The notes beneath the pieces were generated by a model. The model did no database searches. It was not told where the DNA came from and was given only the letters and a program-made list of their open reading frames with translations. Both the position numbers and the translations under genes were made by a program. Below, in pieces: positions 43,072 to 52,530 of a stretch of DNA of 64,000 nt; the first letter of the stretch is position 1, and the number at the start of each line of letters is the position of its first letter. The stretch comes from Lachnospiraceae bacterium (GTDB taxonomy: Bacteria > Bacillota > Clostridia > Lachnospirales > Anaerotignaceae): the NCBI GenBank assembly GCA_019422065.1, contig JAHZEA010000007.1, positions 57,673 to 121,672 on the forward strand, in the 5' to 3' direction.

Positions 43072-44663
43072 TATTCTTCCAACTCGCTTTCAACATCAAG
43101 GGCTTCAACAAGTGTCATATCCTCGTGTTTTTGAGCAAAGTTATCAAGTGTATACTGGTTTGCAAAAAGTAAAAGAGGACGTTTGAAATGGTCGAAAACA
43201 AGCATTATTCTTGATGTTTCGTATTCTTTTATTTTCTCAATATCCATGTTGTAAACCCAGCGTACACAGCTAAAGTCAAGGCTTTCCATTCTTATATCGC
43301 AGTTGTACTCGTTTTTAAGTCTGTACTCAAAAACTTCAAACTGAAGTTCTCCTACAGCACCCAGTATAACATCATTAAATTCGTTAGTATAAACCTGTAT
43401 AGCGCCTTCCTGAGCAAGCTGTGTTACACCTTTTTGGAACTGCTTTGCTTTAAGTGAGTTTATAGGGTGAACACGCATAAAAAGCTCAGGCGGGAACGTA
43501 GGCAGTGGTTCAAAAAACAGTTTGCTTTTTGAAGTTGTAAGTGTATCGCCTATCTGATAGTTGCCTGTATCGTATATACCTATAATATCTCCGGCTATGG
43601 CAGTATCTACTGTTTCCCGCTCGTTTGCCATAAGCATAGTGGACTGGCTTATTTTCATTTGTTTGCCTGTTCTTGAAAGTGTAACGCTCATGCCTCTTTC
43701 AAATGTGCCGGAGCATATTCTTAAAAATGCAAGTCTGTCACGATGAGCAGGGTTCATGTTTGCCTGTATTTTAAATATAAATCCGCTGAAAAAGTCGTCT
43801 GTAGGCAAAACTTCGCCTGTTGTTGTTTTTCTGCTTCCCGGAGCAGGTGAATACTCAAGGAAATGTTCCAAAAACTCTGTTACGCCAAAATCCGCAAGGG
43901 CAGTACCGAAAAATACAGGTGTGAGAAGACCGGCTTTAATAAGCTCAAGGTCAAAGTCGTTACCAGCACCTTGAACAAGCTCTATTTCATCACGAAGTAT
44001 TTTAAGGTTTGTATCATCAATTTTGCCTTCTATTTCAGGGCCGAATATGCCGTCTTTTCCAAGTTCTATAGTTGTATCTTTTCTATAAAGGTGAACCTGA
44101 TTTTTAATTATATCGTATACGCCTTCAAATGTAAGGCCGTTTCCTATAGGCCATGTAACCGGAGTTGAAGGAAGGCCAAGGGCTTCTTCCAAATCCTCCA
44201 TAAGCTCAAGAGGGTCTCTTGACTGTCTGTCCAGCTTATTAATAAATGTGAAAATAGGTATCTTTCTCATAGAGCAAACTTTAAAAAGTTTTTTAGTCTG
44301 AGCCTCAACACCTTTTGCGGCGTCAATAACCATAACTGCACTGTCTACTGATGTAAGTATGCGGTATGTATCCTCGCCAAAGTCGTTGTGTCCCGGTGTA
44401 TCCATAATTGATACCATTTTTCCGTTATATTCAAATTGCATAACAGATGATGTAACTGAGATACCTCTTTGTTTTTCTATTTCCATCCAGTCAGAAGTAG
44501 CAAATTTGGAGTTCCTTCTTGCCTTAACTGTTCCGGCCTGCCTAATGGCGCCGCCGTGAAGAAGAAGTTTTTCTGTAAGTGTTGTTTTTCCGGCGTCAGG
44601 GTGAGAAATAATGCCGAAAATACGTCTTTTATTAATAGAATCAATAAGTTCCTGTGAAGCCAT
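43071..44663 (-). CDS. prfC: Peptide chain release factor 3
   Basis: GTPase that recycles RF1/RF2 from the ribosome. It has 530 residues, ATG 44663 after AAGGAAGG. G1 is SHPDAGKTTLTEKLL, G2/switch I is KQRGISVTSS, G3 is DTPGHNDFGEDTYR and G4 is NKLD. The C-terminal RF3 domain (about 385-530) includes GAVGELQFEVFEYRL. Full length. RF3 is not universal in Firmicutes, but this copy is complete. Upstream of DUF523 in one leftward unit. Confidence 0.96.
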   Translation of the reverse strand: MASQELIDSINKRRIFGIISHPDAGKTTLTEKLLLHGGAIRQAGTVKARRNSKFATSDWMEIEKQRGISVTSSVMQFEYNGKMVSIMDTPGHNDFGEDTYRILTSVDSAVMVIDAAKGVEAQTKKLFKVCSMRKIPIFTFINKLDRQSRDPLELMEDLEEALGLPSTPVTWPIGNGLTFEGVYDIIKNQVHLYRKDTTIELGKDGIFGPEIEGKIDDTNLKILRDEIELVQGAGNDFDLELIKAGLLTPVFFGTALADFGVTEFLEHFLEYSPAPGSRKTTTGEVLPTDDFFSGFIFKIQANMNPAHRDRLAFLRICSGTFERGMSVTLSRTGKQMKISQSTMLMANERETVDTAIAGDIIGIYDTGNYQIGDTLTTSKSKLFFEPLPTFPPELFMRVHPINSLKAKQFQKGVTQLAQEGAIQVYTNEFNDVILGAVGELQFEVFEYRLKNEYNCDIRMESLDFSCVRWVYNMDIEKIKEYETSRIMLVFDHFKRPLLLFANQYTLDNFAQKHEDMTLVEALDVESELEE

Positions 44664-44715
44664 TTCTGTTTTCCTTCCTTATTAAATATCCTTGTTATTA
44701 TTTTCATACCGAAAT

Positions 44716-44745
44716 ATAATATAATACTTTATGTTTTAAGGTCAA
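44716..44745 (-). promoter_or_regulatory. Probable promoter of prfC
   Basis: On the minus strand, TTGACC (44745-44740), 18-bp spacer, TATTAT (44721-44716). Confidence 0.55.
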
Positions 44746-44941
44746 GGGGTAAAAGGCAATATAACAAAATAAGTTTAATACTTTTTAATAGTTTTAATTA
44801 TTAATTTGATTATATTTTAATTTTTTATATAAATAATTTATGTTATTTATATTTTTATACCGTCACATTGCAGAATACAGTTATGTTTTATTTTCTAATT
44901 TTGGCTGTTGTATGAAAATACTTAAAATCAATGTGTTTTTA

Positions 44942-44971
44942 TTGACAGAAAAATACGTGATATGTTAAAAT
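44942..44971 (+). promoter_or_regulatory. Strong promoter of the pyr operon leader
   Basis: TTGACA (44942-44947), 18-bp spacer, TAAAAT (44966-44971) with an extended -10 TGT. Start expected near 44978, about 40 nt before the leader ORF. The rest of the interval between prfC and here (44746-44941) is AT-rich with nothing recognised. Confidence 0.75.
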
Positions 44972-45018
44972 AAGCAAAATGTGTGCAGATAATGATAATT
45001 TAACAGGAGGATATGGTT

Positions 45019-45147
45019 ATGTTCCGTTTTAAAAACACTTTATTAGTAAATGTTAAAGAATACGGAATTAGTGTTTTTAAATATAAAAAAGAGGAATATA
45101 AACATTCTTTCATTTGTATTAATAATTTTAGCAATAAAAAGGCGTAA
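45019..45147 (+). CDS. pyr operon leader ORF (42 aa) running into a terminator
   Basis: ATG 45019 lies 8 bp after a strong AGGAGG (45005-45010). The 42-codon ORF ends at TAA 45145-45147, which is in the loop of the intrinsic terminator at 45130-45170; its last codons (AGC AAT AAA AAG) form the 5' arm of that hairpin. The U-rich stretch at about 45106-45130 lies just before the hairpin. The arrangement copies the E. coli pyrBI leader, where a ribosome close behind a polymerase paused for lack of UTP prevents hairpin formation. Peptide content (Phe, Lys, Tyr, Asn, Ile) shows no single amino acid bias. A real small protein cannot be excluded. Confidence 0.72.
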   Translation: MFRFKNTLLVNVKEYGISVFKYKKEEYKHSFICINNFSNKKA

Positions 45148-45170
45148 GTCTTTTTATTGCTTTTATTTTT
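45130..45170 (+). terminator. Attenuator terminator of the pyr operon
   Basis: GCAATAAAAAG (45131-45141) pairs perfectly with CTTTTTATTGC (45150-45160) across an 8-nt loop, plus an outer A-T pair, followed by TTTTATTTTT. No PyrR-binding anti-antiterminator consensus was seen nearby. Confidence 0.88.
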
Positions 45171-45256
45171 GTATAGGGAAAAAAGTTTTGAAGTAATACA
45201 AGGCTTTTTAATGGAAAGAATAATAACGGATTTATATATAAGGAGGCGCTGAAGTT

Positions 45257-46549
45257 TTGAAAATATTAATTAAAAACGGAAGAATTATTAATCCGGCAGA
45301 TGGAATGGATAAAGTTTCCGATATGCTTGTTGAAGACGGCATAGTTAAAGAAATTTCACAAAACATTAATACTTCTGCCGATAAAGTAATTGATGCTAAT
45401 AAAATGTGGGTTACACCGGGCTTTATAGATTTACATGTGCATTTAAGAGAGCCTGGTTTTGAACATAAAGAAACAATAGCTACCGGAAGCCGTGCGGCGG
45501 CAGCAGGCGGATATACAACTGTATGCTGTATGCCTAACACAAAGCCTGTTACAGACAATATAGAAGTAGTTGAGTATATAAGGATAGAAGCTGAAAAAAA
45601 TGGTGTTGTAAATGTGCTTCCTATAGGTGCAATTACAAAAGGTCAGGAAGGAAACGAGCTTGCTGACATTGAAGGCATGTATAAAGCCGGAATATGCGCT
45701 ATAAGCGAAGACGGCAAAAGCGTTATGAATGCTCAGCTTTTAAAAGAAGCAATGATTAAGGCAAAAGAGCTTAATATACCTGTTTTAAGCCATTGTGAGG
45801 ATAAATCTTTGGTTAAAGGTGGCTGTATGAACGAAGGTGCTCACTGTGACAGCCTTGGTTTAAAAGGAATTTCTAACGACTCCGAAGATGTTATTGTGGC
45901 AAGAGATATAGTTCTTGCTGAGAGTACAGGCGCTAAGCTTCATTTGTGCCACATGAGTACTAAAGGCAGTATTGAGCTTTTAAACGAGGCTAAAAAAAGA
46001 GGCGTAAATGTTACAGGTGAGATTACACCTCATCACTTTACACTTTCTGATGAAGCTGTTGACGGTAAAGATACAAATACAAAAATGAATCCGCCTTTGC
46101 GTTCTAAAGACGATGTTGAGGCTATGAGAAAAGCTCTTAAAGACGGTATTGCCGATACAATTTCTACAGACCATGCTCCTCATAGTGCAGAAGAAAAGGC
46201 AAAAGACTATCAGGCGGCGCCTTTTGGTATAGTAGGTAGCGAAACATCTTTTGCTCTTTCCAATTCTGTATTGGTAGAAGAAGGATACCTTACACCTTCT
46301 GCTTTAATAGAAAAAATGTCTTATAATCCGGCTAAAATACTGGGTATTGATAAAGGTGATATTTCAGTTGGAAAAGCAGCTGATATAACAATTACAAATC
46401 CTGAAAAGGTATTTAAAATAGATAAAGAAAAGTTTTATTCTAAGGGCAAAAACACACCTTTTGACGGATATGAAGTTAAAGGCAGTGTTGAATATACAAT
46501 AGTTGGCGGAAGAATTGTTTTTGAAAAGGGGAAAATAAATGATAATTGA
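45257..46549 (+). CDS. pyrC: Dihydroorotase
   Basis: Cyclises carbamoyl aspartate to dihydroorotate, third step of UMP synthesis. It has 430 residues, TTG 45257 after AGGAGG. The amidohydrolase metal motif DLHVHLREPGFEHKETI (His-x-His) is at about residue 59. Further ligands lie in LPIGAIT, LSHCEDKSLV, HLCHMSTKGS and STDHAPHS. Class I type (about 425-430 residues), as in Bacillus. Overlaps pyrF by 11 bp. First enzyme gene after the attenuator. Confidence 0.96.
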   Translation: MKILIKNGRIINPADGMDKVSDMLVEDGIVKEISQNINTSADKVIDANKMWVTPGFIDLHVHLREPGFEHKETIATGSRAAAAGGYTTVCCMPNTKPVTDNIEVVEYIRIEAEKNGVVNVLPIGAITKGQEGNELADIEGMYKAGICAISEDGKSVMNAQLLKEAMIKAKELNIPVLSHCEDKSLVKGGCMNEGAHCDSLGLKGISNDSEDVIVARDIVLAESTGAKLHLCHMSTKGSIELLNEAKKRGVNVTGEITPHHFTLSDEAVDGKDTNTKMNPPLRSKDDVEAMRKALKDGIADTISTDHAPHSAEEKAKDYQAAPFGIVGSETSFALSNSVLVEEGYLTPSALIEKMSYNPAKILGIDKGDISVGKAADITITNPEKVFKIDKEKFYSKGKNTPFDGYEVKGSVEYTIVGGRIVFEKGKINDN

Positions 46550-47462
46550 TGTTTTAATCGAAAAAATTAAAGAAACTCAAAACCCTACAGTTGTAGGTCT
46601 TGACCCTCGTTTAAACTTTGTGCCGGAGTTTATTAAAAATGAGTGTGTTGAAAAATACGGCAAAACACCAAAGGCTGTTGCTGAAAGCTTTTTTGAGTTT
46701 AATAAAGGTATAATAGATAGTGTTTATGACTTAGTTCCTGCTGTTAAGCCTCAGATTGCAATGTATGAAATGCTTGGAGTAGACGGCATAGATTGCTTTA
46801 TTAAAACTTGCGATTATGCTTCTAAAAAGGGACTTGTAATAATAGGCGACATTAAAAGAGGCGATATAGCTTCAACTGCCGAAGCTTATTCCGATGGACA
46901 TATAGGCGAAATAGATTGTTTTGGTATTAAGCATAAAGTATTTAATGAGGATTTTATTACTGTTAATCCATATCTTGGCTGGGATTCTATTGAGCCTTAT
47001 ATGGCTAACTGCAAAAATTATAATAAAGGACTTTTTGTACTTGTTAAAACTTCAAACCCTAACAGCGGTCAGTTCCAGAACCTTGATGTAGGCGGTCTTA
47101 CTCTTTACCAAAAAGTAGGCCAGCTTGTAGAAAGCTGGGGCGAAAAGCTTATGGGTAAAAACGGATATTCAAGTGTTGGAGCTGTTGTAGGCGCTACACA
47201 CCCTGATGAGGCTAAAATTTTAAGAGAGCTTATGCCGCACACATTTTTCCTTGTGCCTGGATATGGCGCTCAGGGCGGTAAAGCTGAGGATTTAGCAGTA
47301 TGTTTTGATAAAGACGGCCTTGGAGCCATTGTAAACTCATCAAGGGGAATTATAGCGGCGTATAAAAAAGATGAGTACAGCAAATTTACAGAAAAAGAAT
47401 TTGGTCTTGCTGCAAGGCAGGCTGTTATTGACATGAAAGCTGATTTGAGGAGATGTATTTGA
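46539..47462 (+). CDS. pyrF: Orotidine 5'-phosphate decarboxylase (long, type 2)
   Basis: Last step to UMP. It has 307 residues, ATG 46539 (preceded by AAAAGGGG inside pyrC). The catalytic DIKRGDIASTAEAY (D-x-K-x-x-D) motif is at about 108. FLVPGYGAQGGKAEDL carries the phosphate-binding loop. This long form (about 300 residues) differs from the short 230-240-residue form of Bacillus and is common in Clostridia. 1 bp gap to carA. Confidence 0.95.
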   Translation: MIIDVLIEKIKETQNPTVVGLDPRLNFVPEFIKNECVEKYGKTPKAVAESFFEFNKGIIDSVYDLVPAVKPQIAMYEMLGVDGIDCFIKTCDYASKKGLVIIGDIKRGDIASTAEAYSDGHIGEIDCFGIKHKVFNEDFITVNPYLGWDSIEPYMANCKNYNKGLFVLVKTSNPNSGQFQNLDVGGLTLYQKVGQLVESWGEKLMGKNGYSSVGAVVGATHPDEAKILRELMPHTFFLVPGYGAQGGKAEDLAVCFDKDGLGAIVNSSRGIIAAYKKDEYSKFTEKEFGLAARQAVIDMKADLRRCI

Positions 47463-47463
47463 T

Positions 47464-48552
47464 ATGAATGAGAAAACTGTTAAAGCCGAGCTTATACTTG
47501 AAAACGGTATGAGATTTGACGGCAGAGCTTTTGGCTATATTAAAGAAACAGTGGGAGAGGTTGTTTTTAATACTGGTATGACAGGCTATGAAGAGCTTCT
47601 TACAGACCCGTCTTATGCCGGACAGATAGTTGTTATGACATATCCGCTTATTGGAAACTACGGTATTAACCTTGATGATATGGAAAGCGACGGACCAAAG
47701 CTTAAAGGCTTTGTTGTGCGTGAAAAATGCGATTATCCAAGTAATTTCAGATGTGAAATGGATTTGGATGATTTTTTAAGACAGAATAAAATAACAGGTA
47801 TTGAAGGTGTTGACACTCGTGCCATTACAAGAACACTCAGAAATGTGGGCACAATGCGCGGAATTATAACATTAAGAGGTGCCGACCTTACAGAAAGCCA
47901 GATAAAAAGAAAATTCGAGAGCCTTAATAATAAAAATGTAATTAGAGATGTTACTATAAAAGAAAAATACGAAATACCGGGCTCAGGAAAGCATATTGCT
48001 TTTGTGGATTTAGGTACTAAAAAGGGTATTATAAAAGGCTTTGCTCAAAGGGGCTGCCGCCTTACAGTATTCCCAGCATTTACTTCGGCAGAAGAAATTT
48101 TATCCGTAAATCCGGACGGTGTATTTTTATCAAACGGCCCTGGAGACCCTAAAGATGTTCCGGAAGTAATAGAAATGGTTAAAGCCATTGTTGGCAAAAA
48201 GCCGCTTATAGGTGTTTGCATGGGTAATCAGCTTATAAACCTTGCTTTAGGCGGAGATACTAAAAAAATGAAATTCGGTCATCACGGCGGAAATCATCCT
48301 GTAAAAGACCTTAAAACAGGCAGAGTATATATTACAAGCCAGAACCATGAATATGTTGTATGCGACCTTCCGGATGGCGTAGAGGCTGCTTTTGTTAATA
48401 TAAACGACGATACAATAGAAGGAATTAGGCATAAGACTTTACCTATTTTCAGCGTACAGTTCCACCCGGAAGCCTGCCCAGGTCCGCTTGACTCAGGATT
48501 CCTTTTTGACAGATTTTTAGAAGTAATTGAAAGGGGTAATGAAAATGCCTAA
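47464..48552 (+). CDS. carA: Carbamoyl phosphate synthase, glutaminase (small) subunit
   Basis: Hydrolyses glutamine and passes ammonia to CarB. It has 362 residues, ATG 47464 after GAGGAG in the end of pyrF. The N-terminal CPSase_sm_chain domain (1-140; GEVVFNTGMTGYEE) is followed by a class I glutamine amidotransferase with nucleophile Cys in GVCMGNQLINLA. The residue normally His in GxCxGHQ is Asn here. His and Glu are in VQFHPEACPGP. Overlaps carB by 8 bp. Confidence 0.95.
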   Translation: MNEKTVKAELILENGMRFDGRAFGYIKETVGEVVFNTGMTGYEELLTDPSYAGQIVVMTYPLIGNYGINLDDMESDGPKLKGFVVREKCDYPSNFRCEMDLDDFLRQNKITGIEGVDTRAITRTLRNVGTMRGIITLRGADLTESQIKRKFESLNNKNVIRDVTIKEKYEIPGSGKHIAFVDLGTKKGIIKGFAQRGCRLTVFPAFTSAEEILSVNPDGVFLSNGPGDPKDVPEVIEMVKAIVGKKPLIGVCMGNQLINLALGGDTKKMKFGHHGGNHPVKDLKTGRVYITSQNHEYVVCDLPDGVEAAFVNINDDTIEGIRHKTLPIFSVQFHPEACPGPLDSGFLFDRFLEVIERGNENA

Positions 48553-51500
48553 GGATAATACCATTAAAAAAGTACTTGTTATCGGTTCAGGTCCTATTGT
48601 TATAGGACAGGCTGCCGAATTTGATTATTCTGGAACACAGGCTGTTGAGGCTATTAAAAGCGAAGGCGTAGAGGTAGTGCTTATAAACAGCAACCCAGCT
48701 ACTATTATGACGGACCGTGGTATGGCTCATCATACATACATTGAGCCGCTTACTGTAGATTTTGTTGAAAAGGTTATAGCAAAAGAACGTCCTGACAGCA
48801 TTATTGCCGGCATGGGCGGGCAGACAGGCCTTAATCTTTCATGCGAGCTTTACGATAAAGGAATATTACAGAAATACGGTGTTAGAGTTATTGGTACTTC
48901 TATTGAGTCTATTAAAGAAGGAGAAGACAGAGATTCATTTAAAAGACTTATGGAAAAAACAAACCAGCCTATTGTAGAAAGTGAAATAGTTACAAATATT
49001 GAAGATGGTGTAGCTTTTGCTGATAAGATAGGTTATCCTGTAATTATACGTCCTGCATATACTCTTGGCGGAACAGGCGGCGGTATTGCTGACAATGAGG
49101 ACCAGTTAAGGGAGATACTTGCCCAAGGACTTCATTTAAGCCGTGTAGGTCAGGTTCTTATTGAAAGAAGCATTAAAGGCTGGAAAGAAATAGAGTTTGA
49201 GGTAATGCGTGACGGTGCCGGCAACTGTATAACAGTTTGCTCTATGGAAAACGTAGACCCTGTAGGCGTACACACAGGTGACTCTATAGTTGTTGCACCA
49301 GCTCAGACACTTGCCGACCATGAATATCAGATGCTTAGAAAAGCCGCTATTGATATTATTGACTCTATTAAAATCGAAGGCGGATGTAATGTTCAGTTCG
49401 CTTTAGACCCTAACAGCTTTAATTATGCAGTAATAGAGATTAATCCTCGTGTTAGCCGTTCTTCAGCTCTTGCTTCAAAGGCTACAGGTTACCCTATAGC
49501 TAAGGTTGCGGCTAAAATAGCTTTAGGCTACAGACTTGATGAGATTAAAAATGCAGTAACTAAAAAGACATATGCATGTTTTGAGCCTGCTATTGACTAT
49601 GTTGTATGCAAAATTCCTAAATGGCCTTTTGATAAGTTTAAAACAGCAAAACGTAACCTTGGTACAAAAATGATGGCTACCGGCGAGGTTATGGCTATAG
49701 GCAATAACTTTGAGTCAGCGCTTTTAAAAGGTGTGCGCTCACTTGAAATAGGACAGTATACACTTGAAAGAAAATATAGCCACTCAAAAACACTTGCAGA
49801 GCTTAAAAAGAGAGTTGCAGTGCCTGATGACGAAAGACTTTTTGACCTTGCAGAGCTTTTAAGACGCGGCTACAGAATTGACATGGTTTGTGAAATTACA
49901 GGCATGGACAAATTCTTTGTTAAGAAAATCAAAAACATTGTTGATATGGAAGAAGACCTTAAACAAATGTCTATAGACGATTTGGATGAGGAAACTTTAA
50001 GAAGATACAAAAAAATGGGATTTTCCGACAAGGGAATGGCAGATATTCTTGGTGTTAAACCGCCTGAGATTTATAAACTTAGAGTTAAATACGGCATAAT
50101 ACCTGTTTACAAAATGGTTGATACATGCGCCGGCGAGTTTGAGGCCGTTACACCATACTACTACTCAACATACGACAAAGAAGATGAAGTTGTTGTAAGT
50201 AATAACAAAAAAGTTATTGTTATTGGTTCAGGCCCAATAAGAATTGGACAGGGTATTGAATTTGACTACTGCTCAGTTCACAGCGTACTTGCCCTTAAAA
50301 GAGCAGGCATAGAGACAATTATAATCAATAATAACCCTGAAACAGTTTCAACTGACTTTGATACATCAGACAAGCTTTATTTTGAGCCGCTTACAGAAGA
50401 AGATGTTTTAAATATTGTTGAGAAGGAAAGACCAGACGGACTTATACTCCAGTTTGGCGGACAAACAGCTATTAAGCTTGCTAAATTCCTTCGTGAAATG
50501 AACATTCCTATTTTAGGCACAAAACCAGAACAGATTGACGCTGCTGAAGACAGAGAAAAATTCGATGCTATACTTGAAGAACTTAATATTAAAAGACCAA
50601 AGGGCAAAGCAGTTTGGTCAGTTAATGAAGGCCTTGAGGCTGCTGCCGGTTTAGGTTATCCTGTACTTGTACGCCCGTCTTACGTTCTTGGTGGTCAGGG
50701 TATGGAGATAACATACAACGAAGCACAGATTACTAAATACCTTGAAGAAGCTTTTGCAAAAGACAGCAAAACCCCTGTTCTTATAGACAGATACCTTCTT
50801 GGACGCGAAATAGAGGTAGACGCTATTTGCGATGGTGAGGATATACTTATTCCTGGTATTATGGAGCACTTGGAAAGAGCCGGCGTTCATTCCGGTGACT
50901 CAATTTCAATTTATCCGCCTCAGCATATTTCAGAGGCTATTAAGGCACAGATTGTTGACGAAACAAGAAAAATTTCAATAGCTCTTAAAGTTATAGGTAT
51001 GATTAATATTCAGTTTATAGATTACCATGGAGAGCTTAATATTATAGAGGTTAACCCACGTTCAAGCCGTACAGTGCCTTATATTAGTAAAGTAACAGGT
51101 GTGCCTATTATTGATATAGCAACAAAAGTTATGCTTGGTGCTAAGCTCAAAGATTTGGGTTATGGCAGCGGAATTTGCAAAGAGCCTGATAAGGTATGCA
51201 TTAAAGTGCCTATTTTCTCTACAGAAAAACTTCCGCAGGTTGAAGTTTCACTTGGACCTGAAATGCGTTCAACAGGTGAAATACTTGGTGTAGGCAAAAC
51301 ACTTAAACGTGCGCTTTATAAAGGTTTCTTAGCTGCCGGAACAGTTGTACCGCGTAAAAACGGAACTGCTCTTGTTACAATTAAGCCGCATGATTTACCA
51401 GACTTCCTTCCTATAGCTCAAAAGCTTGATAAGCTTGGCTACAGATTCCTTGCTACAGACGGAACAGCTAAATTTATGGAGGAAAACGGTATAAGCCACG

Positions 51501-51760
51501 TTAAAGTTGTTAGAAAAATAAGCGAAGGTGTACCAAATGTTCTTGATACAATTAGAAGCGGTGTTGTAGACCTTATTATTAATACACCTAATAAGGGCAA
51601 CAGAGCTGCCAGTGACGGATTTAAAATAAGACGTACAGCTGCAGAATGTTCTATAGTTCTTATGACATCTCTTGATACAGCAAATGCCCTTGTTGATGTA
51701 ATGGACAGCGATATTACAACCGACAGTGTAGATGTAATAGCATTGGAGGATATTAAATGA
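48545..51760 (+). CDS. carB: Carbamoyl phosphate synthase, large subunit
   Basis: Builds carbamoyl phosphate from bicarbonate, ammonia and two ATP. It has 1071 residues (E. coli 1073). ATG 48545 was chosen for AAGGGG 8 bp before; ATG 48539 is too close. Two homologous ATP-grasp halves: SGPIVIGQAAEFDYSGTQA starts the first and SGPIRIGQGIEFDYCSVHS (about residue 563) the second. The C-terminal MGS-like allosteric domain (about 935-1071) has RKISEGVPNVLDTIRSG. Located in the pyr operon, so it feeds pyrimidines; no arginine genes are nearby. Overlaps pyrK by 4 bp. Confidence 0.97.
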   Translation: MPKDNTIKKVLVIGSGPIVIGQAAEFDYSGTQAVEAIKSEGVEVVLINSNPATIMTDRGMAHHTYIEPLTVDFVEKVIAKERPDSIIAGMGGQTGLNLSCELYDKGILQKYGVRVIGTSIESIKEGEDRDSFKRLMEKTNQPIVESEIVTNIEDGVAFADKIGYPVIIRPAYTLGGTGGGIADNEDQLREILAQGLHLSRVGQVLIERSIKGWKEIEFEVMRDGAGNCITVCSMENVDPVGVHTGDSIVVAPAQTLADHEYQMLRKAAIDIIDSIKIEGGCNVQFALDPNSFNYAVIEINPRVSRSSALASKATGYPIAKVAAKIALGYRLDEIKNAVTKKTYACFEPAIDYVVCKIPKWPFDKFKTAKRNLGTKMMATGEVMAIGNNFESALLKGVRSLEIGQYTLERKYSHSKTLAELKKRVAVPDDERLFDLAELLRRGYRIDMVCEITGMDKFFVKKIKNIVDMEEDLKQMSIDDLDEETLRRYKKMGFSDKGMADILGVKPPEIYKLRVKYGIIPVYKMVDTCAGEFEAVTPYYYSTYDKEDEVVVSNNKKVIVIGSGPIRIGQGIEFDYCSVHSVLALKRAGIETIIINNNPETVSTDFDTSDKLYFEPLTEEDVLNIVEKERPDGLILQFGGQTAIKLAKFLREMNIPILGTKPEQIDAAEDREKFDAILEELNIKRPKGKAVWSVNEGLEAAAGLGYPVLVRPSYVLGGQGMEITYNEAQITKYLEEAFAKDSKTPVLIDRYLLGREIEVDAICDGEDILIPGIMEHLERAGVHSGDSISIYPPQHISEAIKAQIVDETRKISIALKVIGMINIQFIDYHGELNIIEVNPRSSRTVPYISKVTGVPIIDIATKVMLGAKLKDLGYGSGICKEPDKVCIKVPIFSTEKLPQVEVSLGPEMRSTGEILGVGKTLKRALYKGFLAAGTVVPRKNGTALVTIKPHDLPDFLPIAQKLDKLGYRFLATDGTAKFMEENGISHVKVVRKISEGVPNVLDTIRSGVVDLIINTPNKGNRAASDGFKIRRTAAECSIVLMTSLDTANALVDVMDSDITTDSVDVIALEDIK

Positions 51761-52530
51761 AAACAATAGAGTATGCTGAAATTTTGGAAAATGACAAAAT
51801 TGCTGATGACATATACTCAATGACACTTTTTGCGCCTACTATAGCTAAAGAAGCTAAAGCAGGACAGTTTGTTGAAGTTTATACAGGCCTTGGGGAGTAT
51901 ATACTCCCAAGGCCTATAAGCATTAGTGAGATAGACAGCCAGAACGGAAAACTTACACTTGTTTACCAAACAGTAGGAAAGGGAACTGAGTATTTCAGCC
52001 AATGCCCTGTAGGTGACTTAATTAAAATAATGGGTCCTTGCGGCAATGGTTTTGAAATTAAAAGCTGTGCTAAAAAGCATATACTTGTAGGGGGCGGAAT
52101 AGGTATACCGCCACTTGTTCAGCTTTGCAAAGAGCTTAAAGGCGAAGTTACAGTGTTTTTAGGTGCTAAGTCTAATCCTGTGCTTGTAGATAAATTCAGA
52201 AAATTAGGTGCCGAGGTTTATATAGCCAGTGATGATGGCAGTATAGGCTTTAAAGGCAATGTTGTAGAGCTTATGAACGAAATTAAGCCAAGCGGCGATA
52301 TGATTTATTCCTGCGGACCTAAAATAATGCTTAAATTCTTGGCTAAATGGGCAAGTGAAAATAACATTCCTGTTCAGGTATCAATGGAAGAAAGAATGGC
52401 ATGCGGTATAGGTGCATGTGTAGGATGTGTTGTTAAAATCAAAAGAAAAGGCGAAAACGACTGGCAGAACTTGAAAGTTTGCAAAGATGGACCTGTATTT
52501 ATGGGGGACGAGGTGATGTGGGATGAGTAA
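51757..52530 (+). CDS. pyrK: Dihydroorotate dehydrogenase, electron-transfer subunit
   Basis: Carries electrons from PyrD to NAD+ via FAD and a 2Fe-2S cluster. It has 257 residues, ATG 51757. The N-terminal FAD domain has ILPRPISISE (R-P-x-S), and NAD-binding is via VGGGIGIPPLVQL. The C-terminal cluster-binding cysteines are in MACGIGACVGCVVK plus the downstream LKVCKDGPVF. All four Cys are present, so this is the NAD-linked class 1B enzyme. Overlaps both neighbours. Confidence 0.94.
   Translation: MKTIEYAEILENDKIADDIYSMTLFAPTIAKEAKAGQFVEVYTGLGEYILPRPISISEIDSQNGKLTLVYQTVGKGTEYFSQCPVGDLIKIMGPCGNGFEIKSCAKKHILVGGGIGIPPLVQLCKELKGEVTVFLGAKSNPVLVDKFRKLGAEVYIASDDGSIGFKGNVVELMNEIKPSGDMIYSCGPKIMLKFLAKWASENNIPVQVSMEERMACGIGACVGCVVKIKRKGENDWQNLKVCKDGPVFMGDEVMWDE

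Noticed and set aside
42761..43186. 141-codon + strand frame opposite DUF523 and prfC
   Set aside because: Antisense shadow of two conserved, coupled genes; no start signal.
44972..45256. PyrR-binding loop in the pyr leader
   Set aside because: No sequence near the ARUCCNGNGAGGYU consensus and no antiterminator pair beyond the simple hairpin.
51395..51826. 143-codon minus frame opposite the end of carB
   Set aside because: Cys/Tyr-rich shadow translation of the MGS domain region; no family likeness.
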